6,493 bases of DNA from NCBI GenBank assembly GCA_950059165.1, contig CATLUC010000091.1:1-6493 (forward strand), given 5' to 3'. This document shows, piece by piece, positions 1 through 6,440 of this stretch. Both the position numbers and the translations under genes were made by a program. Positions within the stretch are counted from its first letter, which is position 1. Each line of letters starts with the position of its first letter. Below the pieces are notes generated by a model. That model saw only the letters and a program-made list of their open reading frames with translations. It ran no database searches and was not told the origin of the DNA. Origin of the DNA: an uncultured Clostridium sp. Its GTDB lineage: Bacteria; Bacillota; Clostridia; TANB77; CAG-508.

Positions 1-1188
1 CTTATTTTTTCATGTAATTCTTGTCTATCTCCACCTTTTAAAACTGCATTCATCAATATTTCTTCTGTTGCCATAAATGGAAGTTCTTGCATCATGTTTG
101 TTTTTATTACATTTTCATAAACAACAATATTTTTAGAGATATTTGCATATAAAATCAATATTGCATCTACTGCTAAAAAGCTTTCTGGAACACAAATTCT
201 TTTATTTGCTGAGTCGTCGAGAGTTCTTTCTAGCCATTGTGTTGCAGCTGTTATAGTAGGGTCTATTGTTAATGCCATAACATGTCTTGAAAGTGAATTT
301 ATTCTTTCACTTCTCATTGGGTTTCTTTTATATGCCATAGCTGATGAACCTATTTGACCTTTTTCAAATGGTTCTTCTAATTCTTTTTCATGTTGTAATA
401 GTCTCATATCATTTGCAAATTTTGAACAACTTCCAGCTATTTGTGATAATACACTTAAAACCCTGCTATCTAATTTTCTAGTATATGTTTGTCCGAGATA
501 CTGCATATACTTTGCTAAATCCCATTTTTTGAGCTATTTTACTGTCAATTTGTTTTACTTTTTCTTCATCTTTAAATAGCTTCATAAAGCTTTCTTGTGT
601 TCCTGTTGTTCCTTTACAACCTAATAATTTCATATGACTTTGTACAAATTCTAGTTCTTCTAGGTCTTCAATTAAATCTTGTAACCATAGAGTCGCCCTT
701 TTTCCAACTGTTGTTAATTGTGCTGGTTGGAAATGCGTATATCCTAAACAAGTAACGTTTTTATATTTCATTGCAAAATCTTTTAAATTACTGATTACTA
801 CAAGTAGCTTTTGCTTAACTAATTCTAATGCTTGTGACATTAAAATTACGTCTGTATTGTCTGTAACATAGCAAGAAGTTGCTCCTAAGTGGATAATTGG
901 CTTTGCTTTTGGACATTTTAGCCCAAATTCATATACATGTGCCATTACATCATGTCTACATTCTTTTTCTCTTGCTGATACAATATCATAATCAATATTG
1001 TTTATGTTTTGTTTCATTTCTTCTATTTGCTCGTTTGTTATGTCAATTCCTAATTCTTTTTCAGTTTCTGCTAAAGCTACCCACAACTTTCTCCATGTTG
1101 AATATTTGCTGTCATTTGACCATAAACTATTCATTTCTTGGCTTGCATATCTACCTGATAGTGGTGTTATATATTTATTATTTTCCAT
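1..1188 (-). CDS. purB: Adenylosuccinate lyase (partial; one +1 frameshift)
   Basis: This gene encodes adenylosuccinate lyase, which releases fumarate from SAICAR and from adenylosuccinate in cytosolic purine synthesis. The start at 1188 (MENNKYITPLSGRYAS) is set by AGAGAGGAA seven bases upstream. In the first frame I see KECRHDVMAHV (residues 76-86), HLGATSCYVTDNTD (100-113), GYTHFQPAQLTTVGKR (149-164) and KGTTGTQ (192-198). That frame reaches a TAG at 480-478. Skipping one C at 495 continues the family sequence as GQTYTRKLDSRVL, then the fumarase/lyase signature GSSAMAYKRNP (280-290) with its catalytic-loop serines, TLDDSANKRI and QELPFMATE. From memory it resembles the long, human-ADSL-like form of about 475-485 residues. 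About 395 residues are visible and the C-terminus lies beyond position 1. It is last in the visible purM-purL-purB series, 137 bp after purL. Identity is very secure. Whether the shift is translational or a lesion is inferred from the identical sites in purL. Confidence 0.95.
492..498 (-). other. Putative +1 frameshift site in purB (TCT CGG A)
   Basis: Read on the minus strand, codon 231 is TCT (498-496), followed by CGG (495-493) and A (492). The zero frame gives R-T-N-I-Y and then TAG. Dropping the C at 495 gives GGA CAA ACA TAT ACT AGA, i.e. G-Q-T-Y-T-R. This is the conserved stretch of adenylosuccinate lyases (human ADSL has GQTYSRK at this point, from memory). The heptamer shares NNT-CGG-A with both purL sites. 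The coordinates are exact. The mechanism, skipping of C by the ribosome, is an inference. Confidence 0.8.
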
Positions 1189-1193
1189 TTTTA

Positions 1194-1202
1194 TTCCTCT
1201 CT
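1194..1202 (-). promoter_or_regulatory. Ribosome binding site of purB
   Basis: AGAGAGGAA on the minus strand lies seven bases before the ATG at 1188. It fixes the start at MENNKYITPL. The reading frame stays open upstream to an ATG at 1266, but that stretch lies inside the intergenic palindrome, has no ribosome site and is not similar to the family N-terminus. The site begins just downstream of the palindrome arm, so folding of the palindrome would leave it exposed. Confidence 0.75.
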
Positions 1203-1203
1203 T

Positions 1204-1328
1204 TAGTTTGTAACATAATTGCATTTGGCGTTGTTGGACTTCATTTGAAATCAAATCAACGTACAAGAGTACGCCTCATTGATTTCAAACTTGTTCGCCT
1301 AGCCAAATAACAATTCTTTTACAAACTA
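1204..1328. repeat. Long imperfect inverted repeat, MITE-like, between purL and purB
   Basis: The ends TAGTTTGTAA (1204-1213) and TTACAAACTA (1319-1328) are perfect inverted copies. Further matching segments are AATTG/CAATT, ATTTGGC (1223-1229) with GCCAAAT (1302-1308), and TTTGAAATCAA (1244-1254) with TTGATTTCAAA (1279-1289). The centre is a small hairpin, CGTAC (1260-1264), loop AAGA, GTACG (1269-1273). The arms are about 47-50 bp and imperfect. The outermost TA on each side could be a target duplication like that of IS630/mariner-type MITEs, leaving GTTTGTAA termini, but a simple palindrome also fits. On the minus strand the outer arm includes the purL stop TAG. No U-run follows, so it is unlikely to be an intrinsic terminator. 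In purL-purB mRNA it would form a long hairpin between stop and start. It encodes no credible protein. Confidence 0.75.
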
Positions 1329-4300
1329 TCTATAATATTCTATTCCTGATTCAAAAATCTTTTGGTCTTTATTCCCTGGCATATTTTTCATAATATCACG
1401 ATAACATCTTTCAGAATGTCCCATTTTACCAAGAATTCTACCATCTGGACTAGTAATACCTTCTATTGCATCTATTGAACCATTTGGGTTATATTCTATG
1501 TCATATGTACCATTTCCTTGGAAATCCACATATTGTGTAGCTATTTGTCCATTTTCTATCAATTGTTTTTCTAATTCTTCTGAAACAATAAATCTACCCT
1601 CTCCATGAGAAATTGGAATAGTAAATTGTTCTCCTAGTTCTACTTTGCTAAACCATGGTGACATCTTAGATACTACTTTTGTTTGTACCATTCTAGACAT
1701 ATGTCTTGAAATTGTGTTAAATGTTAGCGTTGGGGCATTTGCGTCCATTTGCCTAATTTCTCCATATGGTAATAATCCGAAGTTTTACTAATGCTTGGAA
1801 ACCATTACAAATTCCTAACATTAAGCCATCTTGTTCATATAGATGTTTATGTATTAAGTCTTTTAGTTTTGGATTTCTAAATACTGCTCCTATGAATTTT
1901 CCTGAACCGTCTGGTTCATCTCCACTACTAAATCCACCTGGTATCATAATAATTTGTGCTTTTTCTATTTCTTTTGCAAATATTTCTATTGATTCTGCTA
2001 TGTTTTCAGGTTTCAAATTTTTAAATACTACTGTATTTGTAATTCCACCTGCATCTTCAAAAGCTCTTGCTACATCATATTCACAGTTTGTCCCTGGGAA
2101 TACTGGTATAAAAATACGTGGTTTTGTAATTGGCATTTTTCTTGTTAATGTACAGGTTTTATTACTTATAATACTTTTTGCTGTTTTGTTTTCTTCTACT
2201 TTAGTTGGGAATACCTTTTCTAGTGGTGCTTGCCATATTTTTATTAATTCTTCTAAGTCCATAGTTTCTTCATTTATAATTATTTTTTCTTCTTTTATTG
2301 TGTTTCCTAAATGTTTTAATTTTTCTACATTTACATCTTCTTTTAGTTCAATTACAAATGAACCATAATATGGATAGAAGTAGTCCATGTCATTTGAAAC
2401 AGCTTTAAAGCCTATTTTATTTCCTATACAGCTTTTTGTGATTAAATCTGCTATTCCACCATTTGTAATTGTGCTTACTGACAATACTTTTCCATCATTT
2501 ATTAGTTTATGGATTATTTCATAATTTTCTTTTAAGTCTTCAAAATCTAGTATATTGTCTTGTCCCATTTTTGTTTCTAGGAACATAACTTTTGAGTCAA
2601 TTTGTTTAAATTCATTTGATATGACTTTGCTTGTATCTGTTTCTCCAATACAGAAAGATACTAGTGTTGGTGGTACATCTAGTTCATTGTAAGAACCTGA
2701 CATACTGTCTTTTCCACCAATTGCTGCTATTTTTAATTGTTTTTGTGCATAATATGCTCCGAAGAAGTGCTACAAATGGTTTTCCCCAACGTGTTGGCTC
2801 ATTTCTTAGTTTTTCAAAATATTCTTGTAATGTTAAATAAGCTTTTTTATAATCTCCTCCTAGAGCTACATATTTAGAAACAGATTCTACAATTGCATAA
2901 ATTGCTCCATGGAATGGGCTCCAACTTGCTAAATATGGATTATAGCCATATGTCATAATTGTTCCACTATTTGTATAACCTTTTAAGGTTGGTATTGTTG
3001 CAACCATTCCTTGACTTGGTGTTAATTGATATTTTCCACCAAATGGCATTATTACTGTGTTTGACCCAATTGTGCTGTCAAATCGTTCTACTAATCCTTT
3101 TTGTGAACAACAATTTAGGTTACTAATAGTTTGTTCCCATTTAGCTTTTATGTTTTCCACTTTTTCCTTTTTGAAATATGATTTTTCTTCTTCTGGTTTT
3201 GTTACTTGTACTGTTGCATTTTTTACATCACCATTTGTGTCTAAGAATTCTCTTGTAATATTTACAATTAGATTTCCTCTCCAATAGATTTTTACTCTTG
3301 GTTCTTCTACAACTTTTGCAACTATTGTTGCTTCTAAGTTTTCTGTTTCTGCATATTTGATTAATTTATCTGCATCTTCTTTGCTTACCACTACTGCCAT
3401 TCTTTCTTGTGATTCTGATATTGCAAGTTCTGTTCCATCTAAGCCTTCATATTTTTTAGGTACTTTGTCTAAATTGATTTCTAATCCATCTGCTAATTCT
3501 CCAATTGCAACAGATACACCACCTGCTCCAAAGTCATTACATCTTTTTATTATTTTTGTAACTTCAGGATTTCTAAATAGTCTTTGTACTTTTCTTTCTT
3601 CTGGTGCATTTCCTTTTTGCACTTCTGCTCCACAAGTTGTTAGTGATTCACTTGTATGTGCTTTAGAAGAACCTGTTGCACCTCCACAACCATCTCTACC
3701 AGTTTTTCCACCTAATAAAATGACAATATCTCCTGGAACTGGCCTTTTACGAACTACGTTTTCTTTTGGTGCTGCTCCAACTAAAGCTCCTATTTCCATA
3801 CGTTTTGCTACATATCCATCATGATAAATTTCTGCTACTTGCCCTGTTGCAAGCCCTATTTGATTTCCATAAGAACTATAACCTCTTGCTGCTTCATTTG
3901 TTAGCTTTCTTTGTGGTAACTTGTTTGGCAATGTTTCTTCAATTGATTTTCTAGGGTCACCACAACCTGTAACACGCATTGCTTGGTACACATAAACTCT
4001 ACCAGATAATGGGTCACGAATTGCTCCACCTAAACAAGTTGCAGCCCCTCCAAATGGTTCAATTTCTGTTGGATGATTATGTGTTTCATTTTTGAACATA
4101 ATTAGATATTCTTCTTGCTTTCCATCTACTAAAATTTCTGCTTTAATGCTACAAGCATTGATTTCTTCTGATTCGTCTAATTCTTTTAAATATCCTGCTT
4201 TTTTTAGCTCTTTTGCAGCAATTGTTGCAATATCCATTAGGCAAATATCTTTTGCTTTTCTATTTTCATAAACTACATCTCTTGCTTTTAAATAATCTTC

Positions 4301-5047
4301 ATAAACTTTTTGTAATAAGTCCCATTTTATATCTAATACATCTAGCTTTGTTAAAAAGGTTGTATGTCTACAATGGTCTGACCAGTATGTATCTATCATT
4401 TTCATTTCTGTTAGGCTTGGGTCTCTTTTTTCTACTTCTCTAAAATATTTCTGACAAAATTCTAGGTCAGCAAAGTCCATGGCAAAGCCATATTTTTGGT
4501 AAAACTTTTCTGCATCTTGTTTTGTCATTTCGGTAAAACCTGTAACAATTGCTACATCTTCTGGTACTTGTGCTTTTTGTTCTAAATTCTCTGGTTTTTC
4601 TAAAAGACACTCTCTTGAATCTACTTGGTTAATCATGTAATTTTTGATTTTTAAAGTTTCTTCACTAGTTATTTCTCCTTGCAAAACATATATTTTTGCT
4701 GTTCTAGCTACTGGTCTATTTCCACTTGCTAATATTTGCAAACATTCTTCTAAAGCTGTTGCTCTTTGGTCAAATTGACCTGGTAAATATTCTACACCAA
4801 ATACATAGTCTTGCTCTTCAAATGGATATTCTTCTACATAGCATTCGTCTACTTGTGGCTCTGAAAACACTGTGTTTTTAGCTTGTTCAAAAATTTCTTC
4901 TGAAAGCCCTTGAACATCATATCTATTTAAAATGATTATATTTTTTAATGTTTTTATCCTTAAATTTTCTTGCAAGTCTGCAAGTAGTGCTTTTGCTTCT
5001 CCATTAAATGGTTCTTTCTTTTTTACATAAATTCTTTTTACTTCCAT
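1326..5047 (-). CDS. purL: Phosphoribosylformylglycinamidine synthase with fused glutaminase (two +1 frameshifts)
   Basis: This is FGAM synthase. It converts FGAR, glutamine and ATP to FGAM, with ammonia passed from a C-terminal glutaminase domain. The start at 5047 follows GTGGAGG. Skipping C at 2761 and at 1779 gives one 1239-residue protein ending in TAG at 1328-1326, about the length of the single-chain clostridial-type (clade II) PurL. Domains in order are a PurS-like N-terminus (about 1-90), a linker with WSDHCRHTTF (222-231), the first synthetase half with FKNETHNHPTEIEPFGG (318-334), RDGCGGATGSS (451-461) and DFGAGGVSVAIGELADGLE (505-523), and the second half with DSTIGSN (657-663), SQGMVATIP (678-686) and AIGGKDSMSGS. 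The glutaminase domain has FPGTNCEYD, PGGFSSGDE, the nucleophile in GICNGFQ (Cys about 1080), SHGEGRF and a late MGHSER (His about 1210, Glu about 1212). Unshifted products would be 787 residues without a glutaminase, or a protein cut just after the nucleophile. Both shifts are thus needed for the catalytic triad. Confidence 0.95.
1776..1782 (-). other. Putative +1 frameshift site 2 in purL (CTT CGG A)
   Basis: CTT (1782-1780, Leu 1089) is followed by CGG (1779-1777) and A (1776). The zero frame runs R-I-I-T-I-W-R-N and then TAG at 1755-1753. Skipping the C at 1779 gives GGA TTA TTA CCA TAT GGA GAA, i.e. G-L-L-P-Y-G-E. This is the expected continuation of GICNGFQALVKL in the glutaminase domain. 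The site lies about ten residues after the nucleophilic cysteine, so catalytic His and Glu are made only after the shift. The heptamer is identical to site 1 of purL. Confidence 0.82.
2758..2764 (-). other. Putative +1 frameshift site 1 in purL (CTT CGG A)
   Basis: CTT (2764-2762, Leu 762) is followed by CGG (2761-2759) and A (2758). The zero frame continues 25 codons without family similarity to a stop at 2686-2684. Skipping the C at 2761 gives GGA GCA TAT TAT GCA CAA AAA, i.e. G-A-Y-Y-A-Q-K, leading into the conserved AIGGKDSMSGS of the second synthetase half. An ATG inside that motif (2703) is not a plausible independent start, since it falls in the middle of a conserved domain and has no ribosome site. 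Confidence 0.82.
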
Positions 5048-5053
5048 TTATAA

Positions 5054-5061
5054 CCTCCACT
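5054..5061 (-). promoter_or_regulatory. Ribosome binding site of purL
   Basis: AGTGGAGG on the minus strand has a GGAGG core six bases before the ATG at 5047, which supports the start MEVKRIYVKKKEPF. It lies immediately downstream of the hairpin at 5063-5094, separated by a single base, so that hairpin could influence ribosome access. Confidence 0.8.
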
Positions 5062-5062
5062 T

Positions 5063-5094
5063 TGAGACAAGAGGGATAGTTCCTATTTGTCTCA
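5063..5094. repeat. REP-like hairpin between purM and purL (TGAGACAA/TTGTCTCA)
   Basis: TGAGACAA (5063-5070) and TTGTCTCA (5087-5094) are perfect inverted copies. Inside them AGGGA (5072-5076) and TTCCT (5080-5084) pair with one G-T wobble around a three-base loop. From memory, hairpins built on TGAGACAA plus a GGGAC/GTTCC-like core recur as dispersed repeats in clostridial genomes. I cannot confirm copies here. No U-run follows in the direction of transcription, so termination is unlikely. It occupies the gap just ahead of the purL ribosome site and could affect mRNA stability or purL translation. Confidence 0.65.
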
Positions 5095-5132
5095 TTTATT
5101 AAAATTCAAAAGTTTATATATTTTTATTATTA

Positions 5133-6179
5133 TTATGAAACAATTGAGACCTGTCCTTCTTGTTTCATTTCTACTATTTCTCCAATTTCATATGCTTTTT
5201 CGCCTTGTTTTTCTAGTATTTCAATTGATTTTTGTACATCTTCTTTTTTTACTATTACTGCCATTCCAATTCCCATATTAAATGTATTATACATATCTCT
5301 TTCTTCTATATTTCCTGTTTCTTGAATCAATTTAAAAATTGGTGGTACTGGATAAGAATCTTTTTTAATTTCAATAGATACACCTTCTCTTAGCATTCTT
5401 GGCATATTTTCGTAAAATCCTCCACCTGTAATATGTGAAATTCCTTTTACTTGTATATTTTGTAATAGTTCTAAAATTGGTTTTACATATATTTTAGTTG
5501 GTGTAAGTAATGCTTCTCCTAATGTCATTCCTAATTCTTCTTTATATTCTTTTATAGTTTCTTCATTTATATTGAAGATTTTTCTAACTAAAGAAAATCC
5601 ATTTGAATGAACTCCTGATGAGGCAATTCCTATTACTTTGTCCCCTACTTCAATTGTTTGATTATTTAGTATTTTTTCTTTGTCTACAATTCCTACTGAG
5701 AAACCTGCTAAGTCGTATTCCTCTTGATTGTAGAAACCTGGCATTTCTGCTGTTTCTCCTCCAACTAGACTGCATCCTGCCATTTTGCATCCATCTGTAA
5801 CTCCTTTTACTATTGTTGCAACTACTTCTGGTATATTTTTTCCTAGTGCCATGTAATCTAAGAAAAATAGTGGTTTTGCTCCACAACATATGATGTCATT
5901 TACACACATTGCAACACAGTCTTGTCCTATTGTATCGTGTTTGTCCATTAAAAAAGCCAACTTTAATTTAGTACCTACTCCATCTGTACCTGAAACTAAA
6001 ATTGGTTCTTTTATTTCTTTTTCGTTTAAGGCAAAAAGCCCACCAAATCCTCCTAAATCTGATATTACGTTTTTGTTATATGTGCTTTTTACTGCTTCTT
6101 TCATTAGTTCTACTGATTTGTACCCTGCTGTTACATCAACTCCTGCTTGTTTGTAACTTTCGCTGAAACTCTTTTCCAT
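5133..6179 (-). CDS. purM: Phosphoribosylformylglycinamidine cyclo-ligase (AIR synthetase)
   Basis: This enzyme uses ATP to close FGAM, the product of PurL, to 5-aminoimidazole ribonucleotide in the cytosol. The 348-residue ORF is intact and of normal family length. Visible motifs are DLGGFGGLF (41-49), the nucleotide-site motif SGTDGVGTKLKLAF (63-76), DCVAMCVNDIICCGAKPLFFLDYMA (87-111), VGGETAEMPGFY (139-150), IASSGVHSNGFSLVRK (185-200), HITGGGFYENMPRML (249-263) and FNMGIGM (300-306), covering the N-terminal AIRS and C-terminal AIRS_C domains. The start at 6179 is supported by AGAGAGGAG (6196-6188), eight bases upstream, and by similarity beginning at once. The gene ends in TAA at 5135-5133, 85 bases before purL. 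It is the first gene after the promoter at 6243-6215. It contains no CGG codon and no frameshift, in contrast to purL and purB. Confidence 0.97.
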   Translation of the reverse strand: MEKSFSESYKQAGVDVTAGYKSVELMKEAVKSTYNKNVISDLGGFGGLFALNEKEIKEPILVSGTDGVGTKLKLAFLMDKHDTIGQDCVAMCVNDIICCGAKPLFFLDYMALGKNIPEVVATIVKGVTDGCKMAGCSLVGGETAEMPGFYNQEEYDLAGFSVGIVDKEKILNNQTIEVGDKVIGIASSGVHSNGFSLVRKIFNINEETIKEYKEELGMTLGEALLTPTKIYVKPILELLQNIQVKGISHITGGGFYENMPRMLREGVSIEIKKDSYPVPPIFKLIQETGNIEERDMYNTFNMGIGMAVIVKKEDVQKSIEILEKQGEKAYEIGEIVEMKQEGQVSIVS

Positions 6180-6214
6180 TGGTTTTTCTCCTCTCTTTTT
6201 AATCTTGCATATTT

Positions 6215-6243
6215 ATTATATAATATTTTTCTTCTTTATTCAA
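6215..6243 (-). promoter_or_regulatory. Sigma-A type promoter of the purM-purL-purB cluster
   Basis: On the minus strand TTGAAT (6243-6238, four of six matches to TTGACA) is separated by exactly 17 bases from a perfect TATAAT (6220-6215). Transcription would start near 6208, leaving a leader of under 30 bases before the purM ATG, containing only the ribosome site. That is too short for a purine riboswitch, and I see no obvious PurR box. Any control would therefore act at the promoter or after initiation. The terminator upstream isolates this promoter from the preceding gene. Confidence 0.75.
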
Positions 6244-6295
6244 CATTTTTTTAGTTCTTTTTTGGATTTTTATGGTCTATTATGTTAGTATTAAG

Positions 6296-6338
6296 AAAAC
6301 AAGCTTTAGACCTTAATTAAAAATCTAAAGCTTGTTTT
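6296..6338 (-). terminator. Intrinsic terminator, probably bidirectional
   Basis: A perfect 15-bp inverted repeat, AAAACAAGCTTTAGA (6296-6310) and TCTAAAGCTTGTTTT (6324-6338), encloses a 13-base loop. Read on the minus strand the stem ends in TTTT followed by CTTAAT, ending transcription of the gene at 6441-6493 and the small ORF. Read on the plus strand the T-run is longer (TTTTTTT), so it could also stop antisense transcription. It lies about 50 bases ahead of the purM promoter and marks the edge of the purine cluster. Confidence 0.85.
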
Positions 6339-6355
6339 TTTATTATTTGTTTTTG

Positions 6356-6430
6356 TTATTTTATTTTTTCTAATTGTTCTTTTGTTAGTCCTGTAATTTC
6401 TAGTATTTCTTCTATTTTCTCACTTGCCAT
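6356..6430 (-). CDS. Possible 24-residue ORF of unknown function
   Basis: On the minus strand ATG at 6430 opens a 24-codon frame, MASEKIEEILEITG followed by LTKEQLEKIK, ending in TAA at 6358-6356. AGAAGGA lies five bases upstream, a usable ribosome site, and the frame is closed upstream by TAA at 6448-6446. The start is ten bases after the stop of the preceding fragment and the terminator follows about 20 bases downstream, so it would be the last unit of that transcript. The sequence is charged and likely helical. Its ITGLTKEQLEKIK tail resembles, from memory, the C-terminal end of Rpn-type (PD-(D/E)XK) putative transposases, so a remnant is possible. I do not recognise a function. Confidence 0.35.
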   Translation of the reverse strand: MASEKIEEILEITGLTKEQLEKIK

Positions 6431-6440
6431 CTCAATCCTT

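Noticed and set aside
1189..1266. Upstream start for purB at 1266
   Set aside because: The extra 26 residues fall inside the palindrome, lack a ribosome site and do not match the family. The ATG at 1188 has both.
1907..1909. Fourth minus-strand CGG in purL
   Set aside because: It spans two codons, GAC GGT in DEPDGSG, and is not read as CGG. It supports the avoidance of in-frame CGG.
1766..2368. Plus-strand 200-codon open frame opposite purL, and similar plus-strand frames near 897-1310, 3357-3824 and 5890-6156
   Set aside because: They are antisense shadows of strongly conserved minus-strand genes, with low-complexity hydrophobic translations and no ribosome sites.
1753..2703. Separate purQ-like gene starting at the ATG at 2703
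   Set aside because: The ATG is inside the GGKDSMSGS motif of the synthetase, has no ribosome site, and the frame is needed as the continuation of PurL.
492..2764. purL and purB as pseudogenes or products of indel sequencing errors
   Set aside because: All three breaks are the same one-base change in the same NNT-CGG-A context. The downstream protein stays fully conserved, ribosome sites and promoter are intact, and CGG is otherwise absent as an in-frame codon. Random decay or error would not produce this. It cannot be fully excluded without reads.
492..2764. Simple reassignment of CGG to another amino acid
   Set aside because: Changing the meaning of CGG would not restore the frame. The sequence after each site matches the families only in the +1 frame.
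5063..5094. Intrinsic terminator between purM and purL
   Set aside because: The hairpin has no following U-run on the minus strand. The purL ribosome site follows at once.
6180..6208. Purine riboswitch in the purM leader
   Set aside because: The predicted leader is under 30 bases and contains only the ribosome site.
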